Of a stretch of DNA of 64,000 bases, positions 39,063 to 50,213 are shown piece by piece. The stretch is from Plasmopara viticola. Taxonomy: Eukaryota; Oomycota; Peronosporomycetes; Peronosporales; Peronosporaceae. The translations under genes were made by a program, and so were the position numbers. The DNA lies in the NCBI GenBank assembly GCA_001695595.3, contig MBPM02000147.1:40180-104179 (forward strand), read 5' to 3'. The first letter of the stretch is position 1, and every line of letters starts with the position of its first letter. Under the pieces are notes generated by a model that saw nothing but the letters and a program-made list of their open reading frames with translations, searched no databases and was not told the origin of the DNA.

Positions 39063-40130
39063 TTGCATCACTTGAGCCTCTGGAATGACATTTTTATGGA
39101 CTCTAGAGTGTGCGCGCGTTGTCGTGTAAAGAGCGCAGCTGGTGTAGCTGCTGCAAAGCTAGAAAAGGTGTCAAAATGTTGTGGCGACATAAAAATTCAA
39201 TATTTGGGTATAGAACCTAATGAGAACATTGCGGCTTTTATCGCAATCATTTAAAACTGCTCAATGCGTGGCGTCTCATCGCTACTTGATATAATGAAAT
39301 TCCATTTTCTCCAGACCGCTGGCTTGGTCCGATTCTTACTGAAGTGAGTCATTATAGGGCAGGATTGCTGATTTTGGAAAGTTGCTGGGATTAGAAAAAG
39401 ATGTATCCGGACGAAAAACGAAAACGCGTAGTTGCAAAATGACGACCCTAGCGCACTAAATGCGTGACGTTCATATCACATGAGCAGGACCTAACGAGCA
39501 ACATTCAGCTTGTAAGTACAATTCATTTACGCAGGGAGTGTTACGTGCTTCTTGCGCTTCGAACCTAGAGAATTTACATTAAAGGAGCCAATCCGAATGC
39601 GGTTGGCGCGGTTAAGGGCGTGGAAGGGGGTTTGGCCTGGTGCTGGAGACCGTCGCGTCGAGGGTGAGGCTCGTTAGAGACCTGCAGATGCCCGAGAGCA
39701 CCCGACAAATCAACAGCCGCACCAAACTCACTCCCGAGTTGTTTAAAATATTTGACCTGGGAATATTCATGCGTATAACGCTGGCAAGAGAGGGTACACC
39801 GTCGCTTATGCAGTGCCTTTGAGACGTGGGGTTTCGACGACCAAAAGGCATTAGGCCTATAGCCCTGGACTGACAACCGATTATCACACCAATGTTTATT
39901 CGGCCATGACGGCGCCTTTGGCTCGGAACACGTTCTGCGACTCTTACAATCGTTTTGCCATGCATAAATGTGTGTAGCGGTGTGGGTATGGCGGTAACCT
40001 CGGACAGTTCTGATAACCTTTACCGAGCTGTTTAAGTGTACCGTCATTTATTTGATCAGCTTGTTGTGGGGCTACAGACCTAAGCATACCCACTCGACGA
40101 GGCTCGGCAGCTTGTGATTCTTCTGGGCTT
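39063..40130. other. interval without a supported gene
   Basis: Downstream of the PTB-like stop. Minus-strand frames of 157 and 117 codons overlap at about 39574-40047, but have no family resemblance and lie in mutually exclusive frames. No RNA gene or clear repeat is seen up to the tRNA-Lys unit. Confidence 0.5.
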
Positions 40131-40203
40131 ACCCGTCTAGCTCAGTTTGTAAAGCGCTGGCCTTTTAAGCCAGTGGTCGTGGGTTCGAGCCCCACGGGGG
40201 GTG
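40131..40203 (+). tRNA. tRNA-Lys(TTT), possibly functional but imperfect
   Basis: 73 nt with anticodon stem CTGGC/GCCAG, loop CTTTTAA (anticodon TTT), perfect T arm GTGGG/CCCAC with TTCGAGC loop, and a G discriminator. Weak points are a G-G pair and a U-G pair in the acceptor stem, and a D loop lacking the usual GG (AGTTTGTAAA). No T4 run follows within 50 nt. It may be a relic or the closest thing to the source gene of the repeat family. Confidence 0.5.
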
Positions 40204-40380
40204 TAAATTGCCTTTGAGTCGTGCGTGTAAGATTTGTGCGCCATGCATTTATACTTGAAAGCAGCACATGCTACTTCTTCGTTTTTTGGTTTAAATTTCT
40301 CTTTTAGTCGAACAACCGTCATGGTCTTTCATGGTGCAATTGCTCTTGACTACACGAGCGACGCAATCAGCTGTTTTAAA
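40131..40380 (+). repeat. tRNA-Lys-derived unit, 3'-truncated
   Basis: The best preserved head of the family (40131-40203) plus about 177 bp of body (through gcaattgctcttgactac), ending abruptly after agctgttttaaac. The sequence that follows is unrelated. It sits between the PTB-like gene and the virus-like fragment, about 1.1 kb left of the tRNA-Pro array. Confidence 0.8.
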
Positions 40381-40431
40381 CTTCCGCTGAAGCGCTTCAG
40401 AGTGTGACATCATAGACAAGTTTTGATCCTA

Positions 40432-40725
40432 CTAATAATTAGCACGCAACTGCGCAAGACAAGGTATTTTCAACAAATACACCTTGGCTGGAGAACTGTT
40501 CAGAGTGGTGCGATCATAATCATCTCGGGTAGGCTGTGACGTAAGTTTGACTTCTGCCTTCGGTAAAGGAGCCGACAACAAGTAGTAGTACCCATCAATG
40601 CGAATTGGTTCCGACTCGTGCGAATCCATATATTCAACATCCATTGCTGTGTGTATATCAAGGAAGTTGATCGTTGAAATGCTTGAAGAACTTACCCAAT
40701 TAATTGCGTTGCAGAATAAAGCCAC
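40432..40725 (-). pseudogene. short frame in virus-like fragment, unknown
   Basis: A 97-codon frame; an internal Met (MDVEYMDSHESEPIRIDGYY) may be the true start. It has no family resemblance. It overlaps, in another frame, the region expected to hold the Cys part of the protease-like piece. Confidence 0.35.
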
Positions 40726-40814
40726 AGAACACTATACTATCCAAAGTGTCCGAATCGTGGATTTTGAATGCCGATTTTGTGGTAGAAACAATCATTTGGG
40801 TTCAAACGAGGTCT

Positions 40815-41039
40815 CTATAATCCTAGAAAATCGAAGTAAGCCTTTTCTCTAATTGAGACTGCCACCCAGTGTTGACCGCCGATCATAGAAATGCTCATAT
40901 TGCTTATGCGATAGTGTTTGCTGTTTTCTGACTTCTGTTGGAAATCAATTTGATGTTTTTTGACACCAAGAGTATTGGCCAATTTCATGAGTTGATCATC
41001 CGTCGCATTCGACAAATCAATAATTCGTGTTTCGCTCAT
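40815..41039 (-). pseudogene. adenain/Ulp1-type cysteine protease-like fragment
   Basis: A 74-codon frame starting MSETRIIDLSNATDDQLMKL. It carries GGQHWVAV, matching the catalytic-His word of adenovirus/Polinton maturation proteases, and a following YFDFLG in the place of the acidic residue. The frame stops soon after. A Cys-Gly word occurs downstream in a different frame, so the gene is broken. The family call rests on these short motifs only. Confidence 0.4.
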
Positions 41040-41390
41040 GGTGCTTCATATTTTCGGCAAGTATAGTATAATCAACATCAATATAATCGCACAAACTATG
41101 TCTTTTGCTTCCGATATATCTGCTTTTAGGTACTCCGCCAAACCAGCTCCAGCTGATACGCTCTTCCGTGATTGGAAATGGGTTGAAAATTGATTTTCAA
41201 CCAGCAACACTAATCAGTATGATGGGCAAATCCAACCAAATTTTTTAACCATTTCTCCGCAAGTCGCTTTTGTAAGATGGGAGAAGCTGGAAAAAGCATC
41301 ATACCAAAGTCGACAGTTAAGTTTGAAAGAATTAAGATCCACGGACGCTGCCGCAATAAAAGGTGCATCAGCAAAACTGTTTGCATAGAA

Positions 41391-41463
41391 GGATTCTCAC
41401 CGGGAATCGAATCCGAGATCTCTCGCACCCGAAGCTAGAATCATACCGCTAAACCACGACGTC
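41391..41463 (-). pseudogene. tRNA-Pro pseudogene, degenerate first unit
   Basis: Anticodon loop TTCGGGT is still present, but the acceptor strands (GACGTCG and GAGAATCC) no longer pair and the T stem is mutated. The surrounding unit is clearly more diverged than all others, as expected for the edge of a tandem array. Confidence 0.85.
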
Positions 41464-41879
41464 AGCTTACGCAGCAATGAAGCAGCAGCTACCCAGGCTT
41501 GTTTCCTTTCGACGTAAGACATCGCGCGAAACACAGCAGAGCCACAATCACATTTCAAGTCATTTCGTTCACTCCCGCCTCCTAATTTCTTTGCAGTAGA
41601 GCGCCAAATTTCAGGTAAGTACTGACAATCCACCGTCCGCCATTTCGCTGCTGTATTCCCGTGAAACTAATCCTTAACTTCTATGAATTTCATTTTTGTG
41701 TCTAGCATATTCACGAACATTTAAATTGCAATCCAATAGCGTTGATCCAAAGGTGTCATGAAGTTGCTCAAAACAAAGCGCTATCGTCCTTTCAAAAGCT
41801 ATACGCAAACACGTCAATCGTCATACCAAGGTCGACAATTAAGTTTGAGCGAATTAAGATCCACGGACGCTGCTGCAAT

Positions 41880-41883
41880 AAAA
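41880..41883 (-). terminator. Pol III T4 terminator, representative of each unit
   Basis: On the minus strand CCTTTTATT lies 30 nt past the tRNA 3' end. This is the first T4 run, and it is conserved in the units inspected. Confidence 0.7.
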
Positions 41884-41912
41884 GGTGTATCAGCAAAGCT
41901 GTTTGAATAGTC

Positions 41913-41984
41913 GGGCCTCACCGGGAATCGAACCCGGGACCTCTCGCACCCGAAGCGAGAATCATACCACTAGACCACGAGGCC
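41913..41984 (-). tRNA. tRNA-Pro(CGG) copy 1
   Basis: 72 nt including the discriminator C. The acceptor GGCCTCG/TGAGGCC pairs with one G-U. The anticodon stem CTCGC/GCGAG closes loop TTCGGGT, anticodon CGG. T arm CCGGG/CCCGG with a TTCGAAT loop. The A box TGGTCTAGTGG and B box GGTTCGAATCC match Pol III consensus. C as discriminator and CGG/TGG-type body agree with eukaryotic tRNA-Pro. Confidence 0.96.
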
Positions 41985-41998
41985 AGCTTGGGCCCGTC

Positions 41999-42005
41999 AT
42001 TTATA
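41999..42005 (-). promoter_or_regulatory. TATA-like element upstream of tRNA-Pro, representative
   Basis: On the minus strand TATAAAT ends 15 nt before the tRNA, followed by GACGGGCCCAAGCT with a CAA word near -7. Plant tRNA genes often carry an upstream TATA-like element plus CAA initiation motif. The element is present in essentially every unit. Confidence 0.5.
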
Positions 42006-42427
42006 TGCAGCTACACAGGCTTGTTTTCTCTCTTCTGCGCGATACCCGGCAGGTGCCACAATCACATCTCAAGCCATTTCATTCACTCCCGCCTCCTATA
42101 TTTTATCGCAGCAGAGGACCAAATTATAGATTCGTACTGACAATCTACCATCCGCCATTTCGCTGCAGTATTCCCTTGATGCTAATCCTTAACTTCTCTT
42201 AGTTTCAATTTTGTGTCTAGCATATTCACGAACATTTAAATTGCAATACAATAGCGTTGATTCGAAGGTGTCATGAAGTTGCTCAAAACAAAGTGCTGAT
42301 GTCCTTTCAAAAGCAATACGCAAACAAGTCAATCGTCATACCAAAGTCGACAATTAAGTTTGAGCGAATTAAGATCCACGGACGCTGCTGCAATAAAAGG
42401 TGTATCAGCAAAGCTGTTTGAATAGTC

Positions 42428-42499
42428 GGGCCTCACCGGGAATCGAACCCGGGACCTCTCGCACCCGAAGCGAGAATCATACCACTAGACCACGAGGCC
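42428..42499 (-). tRNA. tRNA-Pro(CGG) copy 2
   Basis: Identical to copy 1; 515 bp from it. The unit has a private cgccttttcgctg variant in the spacer. Confidence 0.95.
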
Positions 42500-42942
42500 A
42501 GCTTGGGCCCGTCATTTATATGCAGCTACACAGGCTTGTTTTCTCTCTTCTGCGCGATACCCGGCAGGTGCCACAATCACATCTCAAGCCATTTCATTCA
42601 CTCCCGCCTCCTATATTTTATCGTAGCAGAGGACTAAATTATAGGTTCGTACTGACAATCTACCATCCGCCTTTTCGCTGCAGTATTCCCTTAATGCTAA
42701 TCTTTAACTTCTCTTCGTTTCATTTTTGTGTCTAGCATATTCACGAACATTTAAATTGCAATACAATAGCGTTGATTCGAAGGTGTCATGAAGTTGCTCA
42801 AAACAAAGTGCTATCGTCCTTTCAAAAGCAATACGCAAACAAGTCAATCGTCATACCAAAGTCGACAATTAAGTTTGAGCGAATTAAGATCCACGGACGC
42901 TGCTGCAATAAAAGGTGTATCAGCAAAGCTGTTTGAATAGTC

Positions 42943-43014
42943 GGGCCTCACCGGGAATCGAACCCGGGACCTCTCGCACCCGAAGCGAGAATCATACCAC
43001 TAGACCACGAGGCC
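42943..43014 (-). tRNA. tRNA-Pro(CGG) copy 3
   Basis: Identical tRNA; 515 bp spacing. Spacer has aaatcatagg in place of aaattatagg. Confidence 0.95.
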
Positions 43015-43457
43015 AGCTTGGGCCCGTCATTTATATGCAGCTACACAGGCTTGTTTTCTCTCTTCTGCGCGATACCCGGCAGGTGCCACAAACACATCTC
43101 AAGCCACTTCATTCACTCCCGCCTCCTATATTTTATCGTAGCAGAGGACCAAATCATAGGTTCGTACTGACAATCTACCATCCGCCATTTCGCTGCAGTA
43201 TTCCCTTAATGCTAATCCTTAACTTCTCTTAGTTTCATTTTTGTGTCTAGCATATTCACGAACATTTAAATTGCAATACAATAGCGTTGATCCGAAGGTG
43301 TCATGAAGTTGCTCAAAACAAAGTGCTATCGTCCTTTCAAAAGCAATACGCAAACAAGTCAATCGTCATACCAAAGTCGACAATTAAGTTTGAGCGAATT
43401 AAGATCCACGGACGCTGCTGCAATAAAAGGTGTATCAGCAAAGCTGTTTGAATAGTC

Positions 43458-43529
43458 GGGCCTCACCGGGAATCGAACCCGGGACCTCTCGCACCCGAAG
43501 CGAGAATCATACCACTAGACCACGAGGCC
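43458..43529 (-). tRNA. tRNA-Pro(CGG) copy 4
   Basis: Identical tRNA. The 5' flank has gcaggtacac (also in copy 31), and the spacer has a one-base deletion (ctaatcttaac) shared with copy 8. Confidence 0.95.
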
Positions 43530-43971
43530 AGCTTGGGCCCGTCATTTATATGCAGGTACACAGGCTTGTTTTCTCTCTTCTGCGCGATACCCGGCAGGTG
43601 CCACAAACACATCTCAAGCCATTTCATTCACTCCCGCCTCCTATATTTTATCGTAGCAGAGGACCAAATTATAGGTTCGTACTGACAATCTACCATCCGC
43701 CATTTTGCTGCAGTATTCCCTTAATGCTAATCTTAACTTCTCTTAGTTTCATTTTTGTGTCTAGCATATTCACGAACATTTAAATTGCAATACAATAGCG
43801 TTGATCCGAAGGTGTCATGAAGTTGCTCAAAACAAAGTGCTATCGTCCTTTCAAAAGCAATACGCAAACAAGTCAATCGTCATACCAAAGTCGACAATTA
43901 AGTTTGAGCGAATTAAGATCCACGGACGCTGCTGCAATAAAAGGTGTATCAGCAAAGCTGTTTGAATAGTC

Positions 43972-44043
43972 GGGCCTCACCGGGAATCGAACCCGGGACC
44001 TCTCGCACCCGAAGCGAGAATCATACCACTAGACCACGAGGCC
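43972..44043 (-). tRNA. tRNA-Pro(CGG) copy 5
   Basis: Identical tRNA. The spacer carries cccgtaatgc, shared with copy 34. Confidence 0.95.
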
Positions 44044-44485
44044 AGCTTGGGCCCGTCATTTATATGCAGCTACACAGGCTTGTTTTCTCTCTTCTGCGCG
44101 ATACCCGGCAGGTGCCACAAACACATCTCAAGCCATTTCATTCACTCCCGCCTCCTATATTTTATCGTAGCAGAGGACCAAATTATAGGTTCGTACTGAC
44201 AATCTACCATCCGCCATTTTGCTGCAGTATTCCCGTAATGCTAATCCTTAACTTCTCTTAGTTTCATTTTGTGTCTAGCATATTCACGAACATTTAAATT
44301 GCAATACAATAGCGTTGATCCGAAGGTGTCATGAAGTTGCTCAAAACAAAGTGCTATCGTCCTTTCAAAAGCAATACGCAAACAAGTCAATCGTCATACC
44401 AAAGTCGACAATTAAGTTTGAACGAATTAAGATCCACGGACGCTGCTGCAATAAAAGGTGTATCAGCAAAGCTGTTTGAATAGTC

Positions 44486-44557
44486 GGGCCTCACCGGGAA
44501 TCGAACCCGGGACCTCTCGCACCCGAAGCGAGAATCATACCACTAGACCACGAGGCC
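44486..44557 (-). tRNA. tRNA-Pro(CGG) copy 6
   Basis: Identical tRNA. The unit is 508 bp because the spacer lost a few bases at ttagtttcgtgtctag, a deletion shared with copy 17. Confidence 0.95.
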
Positions 44558-44993
44558 AGCTTGGGCCCGTCATTTATATGCAGCTACACAGGCTTGTTTT
44601 CTCTCTTCTGCGCGATACCCGGCAGGTGCCACAAACACATCTCAAGCCATTTCATTCACTCCGCCTCCTATATTTTATCGTAGCAGAGGACCAAATTATA
44701 GGTTCGTACTGACAATCTACCATCCGCCATTTCGCTGCAGTATTCCCTTAATGCTAATCTTTAACTTCTCTTAGTTTCGTGTCTAGCATATTCACGAACA
44801 TTTAAATTGCAATACAATAGCGTTGATCCGAAGGTGTCATGAACTTGCTCAAAACAAAGTGCTATCGTCCTTTCAAAAGCAATACGCAAACAAGTCAATC
44901 GTCATACCAAAGTCGACAATTAAGTTTGAACGAATTAAGATCCACGGACGCTGCTGCAATAAAAGGTGTATCAGCAAAGCTGTTTGAATCGTT

Positions 44994-45065
44994 GGGCCTC
45001 ACCGGGAATCGAACCCGGGACCTCTCGCACCCGAAGCGAGAATCATACCACTAGACCACGAGGCC
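44994..45065 (-). tRNA. tRNA-Pro(CGG) copy 7
   Basis: Identical tRNA with the alternative 3' flank (plus strand gaatcgttgggcc instead of gaatagtcgggcc), also found in copies 24, 25, 27 and 28. Confidence 0.95.
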
Positions 45066-45508
45066 AGCTTGGGCCCGTCATTTATATGCAGCTACACAGG
45101 CTTGTTTTCTCTCTTCTGCGCGATACCCGGCAGGTGCCACAAACACATCTCAAGCCATTTCATTCACTCCCGCCTCCTATATTTTATCGTAGCAGAGGAC
45201 CAAATTATAGGTTCGTACTGACAATCTACCATCCGCCATTTTGCTGCAGTATTCCCTTAATGCTAATCCTTAACTTCTCTTAGTTTCATTTTTGTGTCTA
45301 GCATATTCACGAACATTTAAATTGCAATACAATAGCGTTGATCCGAAGGTGTCATGAACTTGCTCAAAACAAAGTGCTATCGTCCTTTCAAAAGCAATAC
45401 GCAAACAAGTCAATCGTCATACCAAAGTCGACAATTAAGTTTGAGCGAATTAAGATCCACGGACGCTGCTGCAATAAAAGGTGTATCAGCAAAGCTGTTT
45501 GAATAGTC

Positions 45509-45580
45509 GGGCCTCACCGGGAATCGAACCCGGGACCTCTCGCACCCGAAGCGAGAATCATACCACTAGACCACGAGGCC
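45509..45580 (-). tRNA. tRNA-Pro(CGG) copy 8
   Basis: Identical tRNA; spacer deletion shared with copy 4. Confidence 0.95.
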
Positions 45581-46022
45581 AGCTTGGGCCCGTCATTTAT
45601 ATGCAGCTACACAGGCTTGTTTTCTCTCTTCTGCGCGATACCCGGCAGGTGCCACAAACACATCTCAAGCCATTTCATTCACTCCCGCCTCCTATATTTT
45701 ATCGTAGCAGAGGACCAAATTATAGGTTCGTACTGACAATCTACCATCCGCCATTTTGCTGCAGTATTCCCTTAATGCTAATCTTAACTTCTCTTAGTTT
45801 CATTTTTGTGTCTAGCATATTCACGAACATTTAAATTGCAATACAATAGCGTTGATCCGAAGGTGTCATGAAGTTGCTCAAAACAAAGTGCTATCGTCCT
45901 TTCAAAAGCAATACGCAAACAAGTCAATCGTCATACCAAAGTCGACAATTAAGTTTGAGCGAATTAAGATCCACGGACGCTGCTGCAATAAAAGGTGTAT
46001 CAGCAAAGCTGTTTGAATAGTC

Positions 46023-46094
46023 GGGCCTCACCGGGAATCGAACCCGGGACCTCTCGCACCCGAAGCGAGAATCATACCACTAGACCACGAGGCC
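46023..46094 (-). tRNA. tRNA-Pro(CGG) copy 9
   Basis: Identical tRNA; spacer has a one-base loss at cttaatgtaatc. Confidence 0.95.
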
Positions 46095-46536
46095 AGCTTG
46101 GGCCCGTCATTTATATGCAGCTACACAGGCTTGTTTTCTCTCTTCTGCGCGATACCCGGCAGGTGCCACAAACACATCTCAAGCCATTTCATTCACTCCC
46201 GCCTCCTATATTTTATCGCAGCAGAGGACCAAATTATAGGTTCGTACTGACAATCTACCATCCGCCATTTCGCTGCAGTATTCCCTTAATGTAATCTTTA
46301 ACTTCTCTTAGTTTCATTTTTGTGTCTAGCATATTCACGAACATTTAAATTGCAATACAATAGCGTTGATCCGAAGGTGTCATGAAGTTGCTCAAAACAA
46401 AGTGCTATCGTCCTTTCAAAAGCAATACGCAAACAAGTCAATCGTCATACCAAAGTCGACAATTAAGTTTGAACGAATTAAGATCCACGGACGCTGCTGC
46501 AATAAAAGGTGTATCAGCAAAGCTGTTTGAATAGTC

Positions 46537-46608
46537 GGGCCTCACCGGGAATCGAACCCGGGACCTCTCGCACCCGAAGCGAGAATCATACCACTAGACC
46601 ACGAGGCC
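46537..46608 (-). tRNA. tRNA-Pro(CGG) copy 10
   Basis: Identical tRNA; spacer has ctaatctctaac, also in copy 20. Confidence 0.95.
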
Positions 46609-47051
46609 AGCTTGGGCCCGTCATTTATATGCAGCTACACAGGCTTGTTTTCTCTCTTCTGCGCGATACCCGGCAGGTGCCACAATCACATCTCAAGCCA
46701 TTTCATTCACTCCCGCCTCCTATATTTTATCGTAGCAGAGGACCAAATTATAGGTTCGTACTGACAATCTACCATCCGCCATTTCGCTGCAGTATTCCCT
46801 TAATGCTAATCTCTAACTTCTCTTAGTTTCATTTTTGTGTCTAGCATATTCACGAACATTTAAATTGCAATACAATAGCGTTGATCCGAAGGTGTCATGA
46901 AGTTGCTCAAAACAAAGTGCTATCGTCCTTTCAAAAGCAATACGCAAACAAGTCAATCGTCATACCAAAGTCGACAATTAAGTTTGAGCGAATTAAGATC
47001 CACGGACGCTGCTGCAATAAAAGGTGTATCAGCAAAGCTGTTTGAATAGTC

Positions 47052-47123
47052 GGGCCTCACCGGGAATCGAACCCGGGACCTCTCGCACCCGAAGCGAGAA
47101 TCATACCACTAGACCACGAGGCC
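47052..47123 (-). tRNA. tRNA-Pro(CGG) copy 11
   Basis: Identical tRNA. Copies 11-12 carry the same spacer variants as copies 15-16, 2060 bp away. Confidence 0.95.
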
Positions 47124-47566
47124 AGCTTGGGCCCGTCATTTATATGCAGCTACACAGGCTTGTTTTCTCTCTTCTGCGCGATACCCGGCAGGTGCCACAA
47201 ACACATCTCAAGCCACTTCATTCACTCCCGCCTCCTATATTTTATCGTAGCAGAGGACCAAATTATAGGTTCGTACTGACAATCTACCATCCGCCATTTT
47301 GCTGCAGTATTCCCTTAATGCTAATCCTTAACTTCTCTTAGTTTCATTTTTGTGTCTAGCATATTCACGAACATTTAAATTGCAATACAATAGCGTTGAT
47401 CCGAAGGTGTCATGAACTTGCTCAAAACAAAGTGCTATCGTCCTTTCAAAAGCAATACGCAAACAAGTCAATCGTCATACCAAAGTCGACAATTAAGTTT
47501 GAGCGAATTAAGATCCACGGACGCTGCTGCAATAAAAGGTGTATCAGCAAAGCTGTTTGAATAGTC

Positions 47567-47638
47567 GGGCCTCACCGGGAATCGAACCCGGGACCTCTCG
47601 CACCCGAAGCGAGAATCATACCACTAGACCACGAGGCC
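47567..47638 (-). tRNA. tRNA-Pro(CGG) copy 12
   Basis: Identical tRNA; see copy 11 for the duplicated pair. Confidence 0.95.
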
Positions 47639-48081
47639 AGCTTGGGCCCGTCATTTATATGCAGCTACACAGGCTTGTTTTCTCTCTTCTGCGCGATACC
47701 CGGCAGGTGCCACAAACACATCTCAAGCCACTTCATTCACTCCCGCCTCCTATATTTTATCGTAGCAGAGGACCAAATTATAGGTTCGTACTGACAATCT
47801 ACCATCCGCCATTTCGCTGCAGTATTCCCTTAATGCTAATCCTTAACTTCTCTTAGTTTCATTTTTGTGTCTAGCATATTCACGAACATTTAAATTGCAA
47901 TACAATAGCGTTGATCCGAAGGTGTCATGAACTTGCTCAAAACAAAGTGCTATCGTCCTTTCAAAAGCAATACGCAAACAAGTCAATCGTCATACCAAAG
48001 TCGACAATTAAGTTTGAGCGAATTAAGATCCACGGACGCTGCTGCAATAAAAGGTGTATCAGCAAAGCTGTTTGAATAGTC

Positions 48082-48153
48082 GGGCCTCACCGGGAATCGA
48101 ACCCGGGACCTCTCGCACCCGAAGCGAGAATCATACCACTAGACCACGAGGCC
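48082..48153 (-). tRNA. tRNA-Pro(CGG) copy 13
   Basis: Identical tRNA; spacer carries cacaatcac and tcgcagcag variants. Confidence 0.95.
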
Positions 48154-48596
48154 AGCTTGGGCCCGTCATTTATATGCAGCTACACAGGCTTGTTTTCTCT
48201 CTTCTGCGCGATACCCGGCAGGTGCCACAATCACATCTCAAGCCATTTCATTCACTCCCGCCTCCTATATTTTATCGCAGCAGAGGACCAAATTATAGGT
48301 TCGTACTGACAATCTACCATCCGCCATTTCGCTGCAGTATTCCCTTAATGCTAATCCTTAACTTCTCTTAGTTTCATTTTTGTGTCTAGCATATTCACGA
48401 ACATTTAAATTGCAATACAATAGCGTTGATCCGAAGGTGTCATGAACTTGCTCAAAACAAAGTGCTATCGTCCTTTCAAAAGCAATACGCAAACAAGTCA
48501 ATCGTCATACCAAAGTCGACAATTAAGTTTGAGCGAATTAAGATCCACGGACGCTGCTGCAATAAAAGGTGTATCAGCAAAGCTGTTTGAATAGTC

Positions 48597-48668
48597 GGGC
48601 CTCACCGGGAATCGAACCCGGGACCTCTCGCACCCGAAGCGAGAATCATACCACTAGACCACGAGGCC
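48597..48668 (-). tRNA. tRNA-Pro(CGG) copy 14
   Basis: Identical tRNA; spacer has several private changes (tagcatgttc, gtttctttttt). Confidence 0.95.
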
Positions 48669-49111
48669 AGCTTGGGCCCGTCATTTATATGCAGCTACAC
48701 AGGCTTGTTTTCTCTCTTCTGCGCGATACCCGGCAGGTGCCACAATCACATCTCAAGCCATTCATTCACTCCCGCCTCCTATATTTTATCGTAGCAGAGG
48801 ACCAAATTATAGGTTCGTACTGACAATCTACCATCCGCCATTTTCGCTGCAGTATTCCCTTAATGCTAATCTTCAACTTCTCTTAGTTTCTTTTTTGTGT
48901 CTAGCATGTTCACGAACATTTAAATTGCAATACGATAGCGTTGATCCGAAGGTGTCATGAAGTTGCTCAAAACAAAGTGCTATCGTCCTTTCAAAAGCAA
49001 TACGCAAACAAGTCAATCGTCATACCAAAGTCGACAATTAAGTTTGAGCGAATTAAGATCCACGGACGCTGCTGCAATAAAAGGTGTATCAGCAAAGCTG
49101 TTTGAATAGTC

Positions 49112-49183
49112 GGGCCTCACCGGGAATCGAACCCGGGACCTCTCGCACCCGAAGCGAGAATCATACCACTAGACCACGAGGCC
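49112..49183 (-). tRNA. tRNA-Pro(CGG) copy 15
   Basis: Identical tRNA; spacer matches copy 11. Confidence 0.95.
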
Positions 49184-49626
49184 AGCTTGGGCCCGTCATT
49201 TATATGCAGCTACACAGGCTTGTTTTCTCTCTTCTGCGCGATACCCGGCAGGTGCCACAAACACATCTCAAGCCACTTCATTCACTCCCGCCTCCTATAT
49301 TTTATCGTAGCAGAGGACCAAATTATAGGTTCGTACTGACAATCTACCATCCGCCATTTTGCTGCAGTATTCCCTTAATGCTAATCCTTAACTTCTCTTA
49401 GTTTCATTTTTGTGTCTAGCATATTCACGAACATTTAAATTGCAATACAATAGCGTTGATCCGAAGGTGTCATGAACTTGCTCAAAACAAAGTGCTATCG
49501 TCCTTTCAAAAGCAATACGCAAACAAGTCAATCGTCATACCAAAGTCGACAATTAAGTTTGAGCGAATTAAGATCCACGGACGCTGCTGCAATAAAAGGT
49601 GTATCAGCAAAGCTGTTTGAATAGTC

Positions 49627-49698
49627 GGGCCTCACCGGGAATCGAACCCGGGACCTCTCGCACCCGAAGCGAGAATCATACCACTAGACCACGAGGCC
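49627..49698 (-). tRNA. tRNA-Pro(CGG) copy 16
   Basis: Identical tRNA; spacer matches copy 12. Confidence 0.95.
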
Positions 49699-50141
49699 AG
49701 CTTGGGCCCGTCATTTATATGCAGCTACACAGGCTTGTTTTCTCTCTTCTGCGCGATACCCGGCAGGTGCCACAAACACATCTCAAGCCACTTCATTCAC
49801 TCCCGCCTCCTATATTTTATCGTAGCAGAGGACCAAATTATAGGTTCGTACTGACAATCTACCATCCGCCATTTCGCTGCAGTATTCCCTTAATGCTAAT
49901 CCTTAACTTCTCTTAGTTTCATTTTTGTGTCTAGCATATTCACGAACATTTAAATTGCAATACAATAGCGTTGATCCGAAGGTGTCATGAACTTGCTCAA
50001 AACAAAGTGCTATCGTCCTTTCAAAAGCAATACGCAAACAAGTCAATCGTCATACCAAAGTCGACAATTAAGTTTGAGCGAATTAAGATCCACGGACGCT
50101 GCTGCAATAAAAGGTGTATCAGCAAAGCTGTTTGAATAGTC

Positions 50142-50213
50142 GGGCCTCACCGGGAATCGAACCCGGGACCTCTCGCACCCGAAGCGAGAATCATACCACT
50201 AGACCACGAGGCC
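50142..50213 (-). tRNA. tRNA-Pro(CGG) copy 17
   Basis: Identical tRNA; 506-bp unit with the spacer deletion of copy 6 plus further losses (gtttgagaattaag). Confidence 0.95.

Larger units (their letters stand above)
40381..41290 (-). mobile_element. fragment resembling a Polinton/virus-like element
   Basis: Between the truncated tRNA-Lys unit and the tRNA-Pro array lies about 900 bp whose minus strand carries three short coding-like pieces: the end of an upstream frame overlapping the next start, a protease-like piece (41039-40815), and a 97-codon frame (40725-40432). Tight overlapping frames and an adenain-like protease suit Polinton-like or related integrated DNA viruses, which are known in protist genomes. 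There are no capsid, polymerase or integrase signatures in the fragment, so the assignment is tentative. Confidence 0.4.

Noticed and set aside
39574..40047. Overlapping minus-strand ORFs of 157 and 117 codons
   Set aside because: Two frames over the same DNA with low-complexity composition and no recognisable domain.
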